From Clavelina lepadiformis (taxonomy: Eukaryota; Chordata; Ascidiacea; Aplousobranchia; Clavelinidae), in assembly GCF_947623445.1 (NCBI RefSeq), contig NC_135245.1, positions 2,859,501 through 2,923,500 on the forward strand: a stretch of DNA of 64,000 nt, written 5' to 3'. This document shows, in pieces, positions 37,101 to 50,205 of the stretch; within the stretch, counting starts at the first letter, position 1, and each line of letters starts with the position of its first letter. The translations under genes were made by a program, and so were the position numbers. The notes beneath the pieces were generated by a model. The model had not been told where the DNA came from. It saw nothing but the letters and a program-made list of their open reading frames with translations, and made no database searches.

Positions 37101-40100
37101 CACATTTCACTTGTGACATTTAAAGCACAACGCTAATTGGAATGAAATCTGTATTGATACTTGTTAATTTACGATACGATTGATATAATATACGATACGA
37201 TTGATACGTGTTAAAAACGTCTTCACATCACTACAAAATTTGCACTGCGCAACTTTACAGTGTAACCCGTTATGACCGACACTAAATCAGTAGTTTTTAA
37301 GGCGGTTTTAGTTTTTAGTAAAATCACTTTTGCAAGCACAGCCCTATAAGTTTCCCGTATTTGGACCTAAACAACACCTTTAATATCCCGTCATGTGCAC
37401 CAAACGTAGGTAATTTATCATTAAGTTTTGTCGGTAACTTGTTTGGTATATAATCACATCGCTATTTTAACGTTCAATAACTGAAGTTTTTTGAACATTG
37501 AGGCCAAGTCGTTGAGGTTAAACCGAAAAACGCCATAAACTTCTGTCCAAGTCGTGAGCTTTCTCTTAATAACGAAAATTGGGTGCACGGTGCACTGTTT
37601 AATGCCATGGCACCCATCTTTAAATGGACACGCCTGCTACCTGTGATAAAGGACCCTAAACCCATGTTCGCTTTGTGCGTTGCACTTCCATGCAAGAACA
37701 TGGAATAACCAAGCTGTTAACCTTTTGGCAATCTGACATGAGCACGCATCATTCAAAAAACGTTTCTTGTCGCCTGCAACTGAATCAGCACGCAGAAGAT
37801 TGCGTTCCCAGTGCTGAAGTAAAGTATGAAGTTCTAAAGCGTTTATATGCTTTTGCATTGATTTTTGCTAAACGTTTTCATAATTTGTTTATAGCAGAAA
37901 TTAAGGAGACTTAAAACATACACTCATATCATGAAAGGTTAATTATAAAATTAACGCTTGTTTTGGTTAATGAAGTCTCGTAATGGCCACAGAGTTGAAA
38001 CGTATGTCGCGAAAATAATTCGAAAATACGCCAACGCAATCATCACAAAACTACCGGGTACTGCAGCGTCATAATACTCTCATCATCAATAACAACGCAT
38101 TAGATTGCCGCTGGCTTATTGGACGACGAAGTGTGGCGTTGGCTGGTACCTGGTTTTGCTTGACGGTACGATTAGTCAGATTGGACGGTGATGGCAATTT
38201 CATTGTTATTGCTATTTTTCTTATCCGTTTTTAATAAACCTGCATCAATGCTTCGCGTTTTCGGTATTTTTGGTTAAGTTTTTTGTCTCCATAAGCTATA
38301 AGTCGGTTTGCAGATTATATTCAAAGTTGGCAAGCACAAACGGCATTATAAGAATATGTGACAAAAATAATTTCGTAAAATCCCCCGATTATTATTTATA
38401 TTAAAATCGCAAAATCTTTTGCGCAATGTTTCGAATTACACCTCAATTTCGACCGTTTCAGGCAATTATACACAGTCGCTTTATCTGTTGATGTAACAGT
38501 AGCCGGTTATTTGCAGAGCTATTGTGGTTGCGTTGGTCGGGCGAGACTACGTTTTTGTATTCTTGAGTGAGCCCATACACAAACCGCCTCCACATACAGT
38601 GGAACAGCGTTACTGGAGTCAGATCACCTTTCTAACCAGCCCAACTTGCACAAAGCTGGTCATTATAAAACACAAAGTCCAACTTCAGTGGAAATTTGTT
38701 GATAGAGCATGTCGTCTCCATACTTAAAATACTTCGAGTCTTTTTCTAAGTGAATGATTTTCAAATACGGGTCATTTGGAACAGGATGTTAGTCCTTCTA
38801 ACATCCGCATTTACCCGGATGCAACGCACAGTCAGCAACGTTTTCTGCGTACCACTTTGCAAGAGCGTAATTGCATTGTTTATTGTGCTAAGTTCTGACT
38901 CTCGAGCGCATTTTTGAACGCAAAGCGCTGAGCATTTGTTTTTGCTGCAGCTTGCATTTTTCAAACTGATTATTCTGCTGCACATTTGCTTATTTGGCAG
39001 AAACCTAAACGCTCTTTCTTTCTGCATTGCAGCACTAAAGTCATCAAACATTCGTCCGGTTCAAAAATGGGTAAGTATGGTTGCCGTGTTTATATCCCGA
39101 ACGCAGACTTGGGATTTTCCTTATTATCGCCAGATTTGGTTTGTTAACTGTCGCGTTTTAATGCACGCTGTTTATGACAGTGTTCCTGTGTAGACAAGTT
39201 TTAGTATTTACCGCACAACCGTATTATCATTGTTTCAATTTCAACGTTTCTATCCACCCTATTGTTTATTTTTGCGTTGCCATGGCAGTGACACTGTTTT
39301 GTTTCAATGCAGGGAAGAAAAAGCAGGGTCTTCATCGGCAAATATTGGATCAACACGCGGGGAGAAATGGCACTCCGCCCCCGAACAGGGGGTCCTCAAA
39401 TCACTCTTTTACACGGTAAATTCATTTAATATCGGCGTACAACTTAGTTTAAAAAGGTTTACGTCTTCCGCTTATCCACTTCATGCGCGTTTGGTTTTAA
39501 TTCGGCCGGGCTTGGGATAACCTGGCACCGCGGATCAGCAGCATATTGCTTCGGACTGCCCAAGCGTAAACTATAAATACAGCCGCGGCCGACCCTCAAT
39601 AAAACACTTTGACATGTCGGGTGTAAATGGTTCCATCGAAAAGTACTGTTTTTTTAATATGGTCGGATTAATAAAGCCGACAATTTTCCATCTTCTATTT
39701 CAATGAAATTAGTTTGTCGAATACTTGGAACTGAGACGTGCCTGGTCAGAATTTTTTATTAAAACCTGAGGCCATCGGTCTAAATGCTGGTACATTACTA
39801 AAGCCAACGCGCTGTTTTAAAACGTAGCTGAAAGTCCCACGCTTTCTTTCACGCGCTTTTCTATGTCTCCGCTCTTCTAATAACCATAGATAGCAATTTT
39901 GTGGTTTCGACAAGGACCTACCTTGAATAATAGCCCTACAGTTCATACGTATTTAATATTAGCTCATACTGGTACTTAACGTATATGGAAAGCCATTTAT
40001 AACAGTCATTATAAAATCCGGCTCGATACGTTTCTAACTTCCCAGCAAACCTATTCCCATACAGGTCCGCCTCACCACACACCACCTCTACCATGCGCTC

Positions 40101-43100
40101 TGTCTCGCCTATATCGGGTGTCGGAGACCTCGCTGGGGTCCGGAACAAAACGAAACCGACTATGTTGACCATTTCTTCCAATAACTCATCATCGCAAAAC
40201 TCGTCATCACAGAAATTGCTCACGTGAGTTTGTGTCCTGCCGACCTATCATAGCTGGCAATTTTATAAGCTTGATTATACCTGTTTTAAGTGAAATTTTT
40301 CCGGTATAGTTTACCTTCAGCAAATAAACAGGTTTCTTTTTAAAACTTTCTTTCTCATCCCGTGAACGAGCGCCTACACCGCACTCTTTATCTAGGTCTA
40401 TCTAAATATTGTTTGTACAACTTCAGGAAACTCGGTGATTCCTCATCAAACAGGAAACGACCCATTATTTCTCCTGACTCGACTCCGAAGGACTTTCCGC
40501 AACAGAGGTTGGAAGAGAATTACACTAACCCAGTGAAGAAGAAGCAGCGGGTGTCCCACCTCAGTAAAACTAGCCCCAACACACCAGCGAGACCCCGCTC
40601 CGTGTCCCCATTAGAAAGTAGTACCACCCTCCTCAGTGTCGACAACCCAATCTCGACGTCTATAAACAGTAGCAGTGTCGTGGACTTAGACGACACGAAT
40701 ATCAGTGGTTTAGGTCTTGCTGAGACCAGCAGCAAATTGTCCCGTCGAAATAGCCCCAAAATTTGCAGCGAACCGGCTGATGCGGGTAGTAGAAAATCCT
40801 CAAAATTAGTTAAACCCAATTACAGTCCCAGTGATATCCCAATTTCGCCGGGTAAAGCGTCACCGCACGCCGATAGCTACAACATGTCCGGTCACTCTAG
40901 CACTGTGAATTCGAAGCGACCATCCAAGGTTAATCGCGGAATCAGCCCGCTCCGGCCGAACCGTTCGGAACCAAAAACGCGACCGGACTCGCGTGGCAAC
41001 GACCGAGCTCCTGCCAGCAAGAAGCAAAACATGAACGAACCTATCCAGGATAGAGCAAACAGTTCCTTTGCGAGTGTCGCAGACAGCTTTTCTCGTCATG
41101 ACCCAGGTACTTATATTATCACTTGCGGTTGAATTCTCGTTCCAAAGTATCAAAATATTGTTTACTTGTATGGGCCTTGTTTTAGTCTTATCAAACGTTA
41201 AATATTCCAACGTTTTAAGAATTTTTACTGCAACGTATGTTTTGGTTGCGTGTTACGCGACATCTTTTATCCACCTCGTTTTGCATACAGGTCCTGATAA
41301 CCAGCCAGAAGACGACACCGAAAAGAAAGAATTCATCAAGTGAGTTTAGTAAATCTTTCACCACTAATTTAACTTGTTATTGTCTAATCCAGTTGTTTAG
41401 AACGCATCAGAGGTGGAATTTTACACTAAGATGGTTTCAGAGAAAGATTATTTCATTGTAATGATATGATTGTAGCTTGCTTTTCCGAATTTTACCGATC
41501 TTTAGTGAACTTGAGTTTTTTTAATGGAACAGTGCACAGGTGTTTAAAGCCGCAAAATCCTTAAACCTACAGCAGTTTTGAAGCGCAATTCACTGCGCTG
41601 TAATTTTGAATAAACCCTGTGGTTTTTGAATCAAATTAGATACGCTTCATGTTACTGATAAGATTATCAGTTATCGTGGTCGAAGCTTGGACGTGAAAGC
41701 TCACACTACTGTTATGCAGCGTTGGCCTGCTATTCTCTTTGAGAAGTTGAGAAACTGTTTACAGAATTTACGGAAAACCTAACAAATTTGTAATTCCTGT
41801 TTAATGCAAGTTGATATTTTTGTTGCAGAAATTATCCTGCCATCGACTTTGCTGAGCAAAGGGACAGATACAAGAGCGATTTCTATGCTGAATACAAAGA
41901 ATATCTTGAGTTGCATGAAATAGTAAGTATAGTGTCGTCATAGTCGTATGGCAGTCGGCCCACAACTTACAATAACACGTCACAATGCGATTGTCACTTT
42001 AAACCCCAAGTTACAACTTTTCAACTGAAAAGAATAGAAACCGTGCAACTATACCAAACTTAGCGTGCCAACAACATTGCTAAGTCGCGGATTGATAAAA
42101 TGAACCAGTAAAGTTTACTCAACATCAACGCAGTGGTGGAAGACACCAACTGTGCATGAAAACCTTTGTATGTTTTGGCTTGCCTGAGGCTCACCAGTTG
42201 TTGTCTTCGTTTAAAAAGATTAGTTTAGTTACGGGTATCACCACCAATCATCCTACCCTTTGATTAGTCAACAAATACTCACTCGCCAAGCCCCTTTAAC
42301 AGCCAACTGCAGTATCTGAAAAATGCTCTCCGTACAGTTACTATCGGGCGAAAATTGAAAGTATACTGTTCAAATGTGAGTTACATCGACAATTAAGTTT
42401 GAGTTATAGCATGTAACTCACATAACCTGCTTCCGAGACAAGTAGGTGTTTGCACAATCCGCTATTTAACGTTTGTGTTGGCCTAAGCTGTTTTCTGAGC
42501 CACCGACATGTAACTCTGAATTGGACTTGTTTGATTTTGTCAGATTGCTCAAGAATCGCAGAGGTTTGACGCATTCCAGGAGGAATTAAGCAGAGAAGAA
42601 AGAGGCACCGAAGAGTACAAGGCAATTGCTCGCCGGGTTGTCAACGAATACCATAAACTTAAAGGGGTGGGCAGTCTTGTTTTTCATATTTAATGCGTTA
42701 CGAGAACTATTTTGTACGATGCCACAAAAAAACAATGCAATGTGGAAGTTTTGAAACCTGACTGGCCATTTACAACAGTCTAACACCGTTCCAAGTTTCC
42801 AACACGACAAAACTTCAAAAACCCACTGAATGTCCAAGATATTTCTACACAGGCTGGGCTCGACATCGTCTAGCAAGTTTTAACCTTTATCGCAGGCTGA
42901 TTTCGGGGGTTCATTTCATGGTCATGATAAACTGACGTGGTTTTAATCCCTTTGCAGGACGACAAGTATTGCAGAGACAGACAACGAATGCAGTATCTTC
43001 ACCGTAAACTGAAGCACATCAAGGACGTTGTTCTCGAGTTTGACTGTCGTCAGTTTGAACAGAAGCCCAACGCCTCCCGCAGGGACGGCGAGGAGAGTCG

Positions 43101-43167
43101 GAGGGAGAAAAGGGAGAGGCGCGGGGACCGCCCCTACGCCCACCGGCGCCCACTGCTGACAGCCTAA
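31167..43167 (+). CDS. ELL: RNA polymerase II elongation factor ELL, about 13 exons
   Basis: Raises the elongation rate of Pol II and is a subunit of super elongation complexes in the nucleus. Exons: 31167-31289, 34254-34301, 36232-36341, 36509-36637, one starting 38517 (end unsure), 39033-39070, 39313-39415, 40065-40223, 40427-41106, 41291-41339, 41829-41922, 42544-42666, 42958-43167. The N-terminal ELL domain shows LQLKLTDSALNAIELF, PAIQFEGNQG, IQIPTGDGVETQTFTF, and GIQQKITINANDDSYN, all colinear with human ELL. Exons 8-9 encode a Ser/Pro-rich linker. The C-terminal occludin/ELL domain is FAEQRDRYKSDFYAEYKEY to MQYLHRKLKHIKDVV, then an unusual Arg-rich tail of about 30 residues. The linked phases of all exons except 5 were checked. 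The winged-helix segment that follows the N-terminal domain in vertebrate ELL was not located. A poly(A) signal may be at 44256-44261. Confidence 0.9.
31290..34253 (+). other. ELL intron 1
   Basis: About 3 kb, AT-rich, with no exon-like block on the plus strand and no gene on the minus strand. A TA microsatellite lies near 33182. Confidence 0.7.
36638..38516 (+). other. ELL intron 4
   Basis: About 1.9 kb. It holds overlapping minus-strand frames at 37474-37858 whose pieces look like a degraded protein-coding sequence, perhaps a retrocopy or repeat remnant; no family recognised. Confidence 0.5.
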
Positions 43168-46100
43168 GACGTCATGGATTTCCAGATAGTAGTCTTTATT
43201 TTATCTTTTTAAGTTAACTTTAATTCCTGTGGGGTTAGGGGTAATATTATGGGTTAAAAACAATAAGAAAAAGGTGAAGCTTTTGTTATGTGCTCTCTCG
43301 TATGCTTTGGTTACCAATTCCTGTCATTGCAAAGAAGTTGAAGCTACCAGGCTTTTTATTAAGCTTCAGTTTATGTGATGCCGTTATGGCCTTTAAAAAA
43401 ACATTCCTTCACAGCAAAATACGACAATTGCCCTTGAAACTGGTATAAGGTTGTCTTTTGCCACAAACTATAATAATATATTTGCCCAAAGAGAGCAAGG
43501 ATCCCGCAAGCAAAGTTCCCACTTCACTGTGCCCATATCATAGTACCTTCTTGTCTTTACGCTTACTATTTATTGTCTCTATTCGCCTTTAGTTTATCAC
43601 ACAGCACCGTACGATGCTTGCAGAATGAAATTCAAAAGACATGGTGCAGTGAACAAGTTCCGAAATTACTGTTTGACAATTTTTTTGGCATCAGATTAAT
43701 TATCCTTACGTAGACATCAGTGTGCTCTGACGTGAAAGTCTCAAAGTAACAAACTTTTTACTGCCTTATTGCTGGTTTCTCTCGCGGAGTATTGAAGTTG
43801 TTTTCACCAGAATATTACAAATAACTTCTTCAATTAGGAAAGCTCTGGAAAAAAGTGGACTATGACATTTTGCATGTAGCAACAGTGCTGATGTTTTTAT
43901 ATTTAACCGGACGTGTATGCGCTTGCATAGCGTTACAATGTTGTCATTAATTCCAACGTCACCTTAACTAAAATTAACTCCGGCAAAGAGAATCCGGTAT
44001 TACTTCACCTTCTAGAAAGTTTTTTGTGAATACCGTTTTTAAGGTGTTACGTAATGAGTGTTTTCTTTACCGCTTATTTATATAAAAGCTTGCATAATCT
44101 GCAGATAAGTTGTCGCCATTCTCGTTGCATGTTTTGTCCAGCCAGGCTTCTCTTAAGTTACGATGCCATTGGTCAGTACAATTTTTGCGCTTCTCGGTGT
44201 AATAACTTTTTTCCTGAACTGTTTGTTGGTTTCTAACATTGCAGCGAGTTACTCAAATAAATTTGTTCTGGCTCCATTTCAACAGTTTCTGCTGCTCGTA
44301 GCCTACTAAGGAAACAGTTGGTCAATAATTCACGTCGATTAGCCTTCGGAAAGGTTTTTCTGTGTTTGCTAACCAATCAGCATTTGCTCATTAACTGAAT
44401 AGCAACGCAGAGCGCTTAAGTGGCATAAGAGTTTTTTATGTGAAAGTTTGCCTAATTCTACGAAACTAACCAAACCAAGGACACTATCTACGTTATGGTG
44501 AAGGAGTCTTTTTGCGGTAGTTTAATGACTACAGACTTATGGCAGTTACCACTTTCTAAAAGGGAAACTTTTGTGCTGCTGCTATGCTTTAGGATAGGCT
44601 ACGTCGTGTCGGAGAGTGCAGTCTTCAAGCGCTAGCAAAGTACTTTTTCTGATGAATGCAATTTTGCCCAAAATTGCAAATCGACAACAAAGAATGTTTC
44701 GGTAAAGAAATATATTCGGCGTCAAACTATCGTAGGCCAACTCAGCCACTTGCCGGTAACGCAATGCTTGCTATAGTGGCTATATGGTTTCAGTTCCAAA
44801 CAATGCCACAGGAGTAACGCAATCAGTCCAGAGACTGTCGAAAAAGGTGTGGTTTTTTATTTAAAGGCATTGTTTTCACTTGACTTGAGTCACACCTTTT
44901 CTCCTTTTCGGGATTTGGAGAGACCGCAAACGACGTGAAGGACGTTTTCCCGAACTCTCCAAATAGTCCAGAGTTATTTTACGAATGCTCACCTCAACGA
45001 AAAAGTCAAAAATCTAAAAAAGGCTGAAACCTCTGCTATATAATAAATAGTTATGTAAGAGGATATATTTAAGGTTAATTGATGATGGCTGAAACTTCAG
45101 TATCTGATAAAAAAGAAGGATATGTTGTAGCATATTAAGGATAAAGTTTTAATTATTAAACATGATAATATGCAAGCTTGAACTAACGTCATCAGGTGTA
45201 CTGTACTATAAGATAAGGTCTAAAAAAGTAAACGCGCTACCATGTATTTTGCTTTTGTACCAAAAATAATACTGTAAAGTGTAAACTGTGGCGTATTATG
45301 TCATAAAAATTTTATCGATCTCTAAATTTTTACGTGAAATTTTAACTTACGCTGTAAAACCAGTGTTTTGTTTGTGCAAACCAGAGACGACCTTAAACAT
45401 TTAAAAACAAAAGTGACTGAAAACTGTTTGATGAATGTTTTTTCTAAAAATCATTTTGGTGTAGCGGCTCGGTTACCGCTGCCATTTTAAGAAGGAACCA
45501 CAACCGTAAAGTCTACGCAGGTTATTAGTGTGTATAATCGACCATTTGTAACTACTTAACCACTTCAAATTATTAAAAATCCTTTCACCAGTGTGTTAAC
45601 TGACAACTACTCTTAGATTTGAGGCCAATTTGTTTTTGGACTTTTCGTTAATTGTTCGTTAGAATGTTGTTTATTGTGCAGTAACTAAAGGTTAGCATAG
45701 TAATTTTCACTCCACACAGTTACTTGCCAAAAAGAAACGATATCGGGGTAGAGCCAAAACCTGTCCTCCATTCTAACGTGATCAATTCATATCCATCTGT
45801 AGTTTTGGCTCAGCAGAAAAGAAGTAACTTGATCAGCGGCTAGCACAGTTGGCCGAATTGCCATGACAGGGTTTGGCATTACACCGGTACGCTACCATTC
45901 TTTTGTTATTTTTTGATATTGAGATATCGGTATCATGAAATTGTTTATTATATTCTTTGTTGCACTGAATAAGCAAACACTGTGTAAAGAAAAAAATTAC
46001 GTTTATAAACTTCATGCACATTGGAAACAATTTGCTTTCTCTGCAGGGCGATCGAATTGGTTCTTTACAGGGAATTACCCTAGAATGGAGAGTTGTTAGG

Positions 46101-47334
46101 TTTACCAGATGACGGTACCGTAAGTTTTGTTTGTATAAGACCTGTTTTGCTGACTAAGGATTTTACGGTAGTCTAATGTGATGCAATCATGGCTTTTTAC
46201 CTTCAAATACGTATCAAGGCCACTTGAATTCAGATGATTTCTGTTACATTTGCATTTAACTAATAAAGCTCTAACAAATTTTGACCAGCCGGTAGGCCTA
46301 CTAGGTATTGGGCGGCTAAGCGCCAGGCTTCCACGTAGTGACCAACTAACGTAAGTCTAACGTAAATAACTACAAGCATTAGTCGGGTCCAATATACAAG
46401 TGCACACCCAGATGACGTTACAATTTGAGTAGCTTGGGTCTATGTCTGTGGTGCATGTGAATGTGTAGTAGGCTGCTTCAGTTTGTCTTTACTTCTAGTT
46501 GATTATTTTAAACTTTAAATTCAAGACATGCAAAACAAAATTAGCTTATTTAATGCTCTTACGACAAGCATGACCTTTATAAAAGAATTGAAGTGGCTCG
46601 GTACTTTCCAATTGTTAAACACCTAGGCAATTAAAGAAATGTTCCCACTTCAAGAAGATGAAAGCTCTAGATTTAGAAGGGTTTTTTGCTTATAGGTGTT
46701 GGGTGCAATAGGACATGGGCATATTGTACACAAATACAGCACTCATGTGTACAAGTTCTGCATTTTGGTCAGTCTAGAATTAAAGAGAGACACACAAGAA
46801 TTGAATAAGATCAAGAAAAAAAACATTTTATAATAATATTCAGACATTTCCTCTGGCAATTATTAAAATGTACACATGGTAAGTTTGAACGCTACATTCC
46901 CAAAAGTCAAAACCAAACTTTTTAGGCCACGATTAGATGTTTAACCAATTTTTATGGCCATTTTATTTATATCATGCAGACCACTAGCAACTTTTATGCA
47001 CTTGCAAGTTTTTGGTACCTTTTCTGCACAAAATGCAGTCTTCTGTGCCCTTGCTCCAAGATGTTACATAGATTTTACAAACTCATAAAAATTTTTTTGT
47101 TATTTTGGTTTCATTTTTCCATAATCATTTAATTTGTTTATGTGAGTGATGTAATAGTTTGGTTATAATATTGACTTCTACTGTGAAGTTTATCTTTGCC
47201 ATACTGCATGTAATGTAGACATGATATAAATAAATGTTGCTATAGTTATAGCAATGATTTAAAATCTAAAATTGAAATTGTGTAGCTGATCGTGATCTTT
47301 TTGCTGCTAGGCTAGGTGACAAAGCATTGGTGTA
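43168..47334. other. No gene seen between ELL and the SLC26 gene
   Basis: Includes the ELL 3' UTR (candidate AATAAA at 44256-44261). The rest is AT-rich with only short ORFs. A TAGGCCTA motif is at 46293. No transposon ends recognised. Confidence 0.45.
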
Positions 47335-49164
47335 ATGTCTGTGGATATTAATTCTATAAGTTCTGAAAGTGAACCTCTAACTGTAAAAAGTAATGGCAAC
47401 AATGAGTTGAAAGAAGATCCCATCAAATGTAATGGGTACTGGTATACTCTTCTGTCTAAAGTACTACCATGTTTGCATTGGATGCCCAAGTATAACTGGA
47501 AATATTTGCAGTGTGACGTTATTGCTGGTATTACAGTTGGCCTGACAGTTATTCCCCAAGGCCTAGCTTATGCCCAAATTGCTGGCCTGCCTGTACAGTA
47601 TGGTCTTTATACTGCTTTTATGGGTGGTTTTGTCTATTGCATCCTTGGAACAAGCAAAGATGTCACTCTAGGACCTACTGCCATTATGTCACTTTTAGTT
47701 CATGAGTATGGTAATAAAGATCCCATTCAAGCTGTTCTTTTGACGCTCCTTGGTGGTTGCATACAACTAGCTATGGGCATCTTTCGTCTTGGTTTCATAA
47801 TGAGGTACTTATCTGTTCCAGTTGTTAGTGGGTTTACGTCGGCTGCCGCCATAACTATTGGTTTTGGTCAAGTGAAACACATACTTGGCGTGAAAACTAC
47901 ATCCAGCGAGTTTATTCCTGAAGTGATCGAAACGTTTCGAAATATACCACAAGCAAATGTTTGGGATATTCTGGTTGGTCTCAGTTGTATTGCCTTACTT
48001 CTCCTTCTCAAACTTGCCAACAGAACCACGACAGTTTACGCAACAGATAGGAAATGGCAGCGTATTGCAAAGAGGTTTATGTGGCTTGTGTCAACTGGGC
48101 GTAATGCCATTATTGTTATTTCAGCTGCGGCGATTGCTTTTGCAATACACAGCCAACATATCAAAAGTTGTCGTGTGCCAGACTGCCTCACTCTCACCGG
48201 TAACATCACCAAGGGCCTTCCACCGTTTAAGCCTCCCGAATTCACAGAGAAGGTTGGAAATACGACAGTGAGTACTGGGACTTTGGTAAGTAGAATTGGG
48301 GTCGGGCTTGCCGTAGTTCCCCTCATGGGTTTCTTAGAAAGTATCGCAATTGGAAAAGCATTTGCAAGAAAAAGTGACTACAACCTTGACATAAATCAGG
48401 AGATGATTGCAATTGGTGTCGCTAATATCTTTAGTTCCTTTGTGTCCTCATACACCATCACAGGAAGTTTTTCCAGAACCGCCATTAACTATCAGAGCAA
48501 TGTCAAAACACCAGCTGGTGGTGTTTTTACTGGATTTTTAGTAATCTTGGGTCTAGCATTGTTAACACAGACATTTTACTTCATCCCAAAAGCTGCTCTG
48601 GCAGCTGTGATCATCAGTGCCGTTATTTTTATGATTGATTTTGCCACGATTCGTCGACTGTGGCAGGTTAATAAAATTGATCTCATTCCATTGGCCGTCA
48701 CATTTTTGGTTTGTTTCTGGGAAATACCCTACGGCATAATAGCTGGAGTAGTGTTATCTTTATTGCTCTTGCTGTATCCAGTGTCCTTCCCTCGTATACA
48801 AGTAACAACTGTTTCCTCAATAGCCGATGTCCATGACAACAAGCAATGTTTAGTAGTGCTAGTTCATTCTGGTTTGGACTATCCATCTGCAGAATTTGTA
48901 TACAACAAGGTAAACAAGGAAGCCTCAGCCAATCATGGCGTTGTGTCCTCTGTTATCTTGGATTTTCAGCATGTCTCGAACTTTGATTACACGGTTGCTC
49001 AAATGATGGAGGAACTCAGCGAAGATTTAAAGCGAATGGATATGCAGCTGATTGTAATATCAGCTTATGATTACGTCCGAAATATTCTTGTAAGAGTTGC
49101 TGAGCCTGGTAGCATTGAGTTCTATAAGGACCTTGATGAAGCAAGGAGTGTGGGAAGACTGTAA
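47335..49164 (+). CDS. SLC26A11: SLC26A11-like sulfate/anion transporter, intronless
   Basis: Multi-pass membrane carrier for sulfate and other anions, probably plasma membrane or lysosome as in vertebrate SLC26A11. One uninterrupted frame of 609 residues, matching the family length. The conserved SLC26 block VIPQGLAYAQIAGLP is at about residue 72, with YGLYTAFMGG, GTSKDVTLGPTAIMSLL and FGQVKHILG following. The anion-transport core continues through about residue 480 with GFLESIAIGKAFA and TGSFSRTAIN. A C-terminal STAS domain (about 490-600) includes the LDFQHVSNFDYTVAQ nucleotide-fold motif. N- and C-termini are cytoplasmic in this family. Absence of introns contrasts with the split genes around it and suggests an old retrocopy, though no poly(A) tract or flanking repeat remains. 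The poly(A) signal is at 49483-49488. Confidence 0.95.
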   Translation: MSVDINSISSESEPLTVKSNGNNELKEDPIKCNGYWYTLLSKVLPCLHWMPKYNWKYLQCDVIAGITVGLTVIPQGLAYAQIAGLPVQYGLYTAFMGGFVYCILGTSKDVTLGPTAIMSLLVHEYGNKDPIQAVLLTLLGGCIQLAMGIFRLGFIMRYLSVPVVSGFTSAAAITIGFGQVKHILGVKTTSSEFIPEVIETFRNIPQANVWDILVGLSCIALLLLLKLANRTTTVYATDRKWQRIAKRFMWLVSTGRNAIIVISAAAIAFAIHSQHIKSCRVPDCLTLTGNITKGLPPFKPPEFTEKVGNTTVSTGTLVSRIGVGLAVVPLMGFLESIAIGKAFARKSDYNLDINQEMIAIGVANIFSSFVSSYTITGSFSRTAINYQSNVKTPAGGVFTGFLVILGLALLTQTFYFIPKAALAAVIISAVIFMIDFATIRRLWQVNKIDLIPLAVTFLVCFWEIPYGIIAGVVLSLLLLLYPVSFPRIQVTTVSSIADVHDNKQCLVVLVHSGLDYPSAEFVYNKVNKEASANHGVVSSVILDFQHVSNFDYTVAQMMEELSEDLKRMDMQLIVISAYDYVRNILVRVAEPGSIEFYKDLDEARSVGRL

Positions 49165-49482
49165 ATAAAGCACTTACACCATCCATCCATTGATTTTTAA
49201 AAATTTAATTTACTTTCTTGCCAGAAGATGAATGACTTATAAGTTATGTGCAATAATTTCCATTTACTTATCATATAGATTTTTCCTTGAACCACCAACT
49301 TCAAACTTGTATAATAACATATAAAGGGAAAAATTTGGTGCCTCAGGTTAACTGTTTGAATACATTGTTTTTGTTTTGCAGCAGTTTATTTTAAGGTCGT
49401 TTTCAAGGTCATAATGGTTTGTCATCAGTATATATATTGTTTCTTTTACAATCTGCTTTAACATTTTAAACGTTTCACAGAA

Positions 49483-49488
49483 AATAAA
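49483..49488 (+). promoter_or_regulatory. Poly(A) signal for the SLC26 gene
   Basis: AATAAA about 320 bases after the stop codon of the transporter gene. Confidence 0.55.
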
Positions 49489-50116
49489 GTATTTTGTTAC
49501 AGAATGTTTTTGTTTTCCTCGTTTCTGTTTTGTCTTTATAATGAGTTAAACTACTTCTTCAGTGTTAAAGGAGTTTGTTGCTTTAATTTTATTAGTGGTT
49601 TGATTAATTTTAATTCCAGATTTACATGAAAAGGTTGATTAAGTCGTGTATTACTTAACCTGGCACTCTTCGTGATACATAATATCAAACCTAATTATTG
49701 CTGTACCAAGTACAGCATGTGCTCTTCATGTTAACTTGTTCCCTGCACTATTTTAGTTCTTTTTACAGTATTTTCGTATCTATACCAGGTTGTAAACTTG
49801 CGATACTGGTGTATGCTACAATTTTCATTTGGTTTCGCTTCATACTTGCATTTGAGAATTAATATACACCTCCTCTATAGGTCTTTGCTATGATATGTTT
49901 CATGTTTTAGCGTCAAAAGCTGACAACTAACTGTTTAGTTGTTTTACAGTTACACAGTATATACCGGTACATATTTTTAATTATCAACAGTTGATTAAAT
50001 ACGAAAACGATTGTTTGTTACATGTTAGAAGATGACATAAGCACCACTTTTGAATTGTTCAAGTAAATTCACTTGCTTAAATGTATGATGGTTTAGTTTG
50101 TCAACACAATCCAACA

Positions 50117-50205
50117 CAGTAGACTCCACTTGTTATGACCACCATGGGACCAGACCATGTTGGTTATAATATCGAATGGTCACGATAACTGAAGTTGTTA
50201 CTGTA
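50117..50205. mobile_element. Possible end of a pogo/Tigger-like DNA transposon
   Basis: Begins CAGTAGACTCCACTTGTTAT and continues with GACCACCATGGGACC and TTGGTTATAATATCGAATGGTC. This CAGT...GTTATAA..GACCACC.TGGGACC pattern is typical of pogo/Tigger element ends as I recall them. No second end or TA duplication identified. Confidence 0.35.

Noticed and set aside
37474-37858. Possible gene on the minus strand inside ELL intron 4
   Set aside because: Two overlapping short frames, no start or splice logic and no recognisable family.
39936-40223. Minus-strand 95-codon ORF
   Set aside because: Lies over plus-strand ELL exon 8 (40065-40223), whose phase and splice sites fit; it is a shadow.
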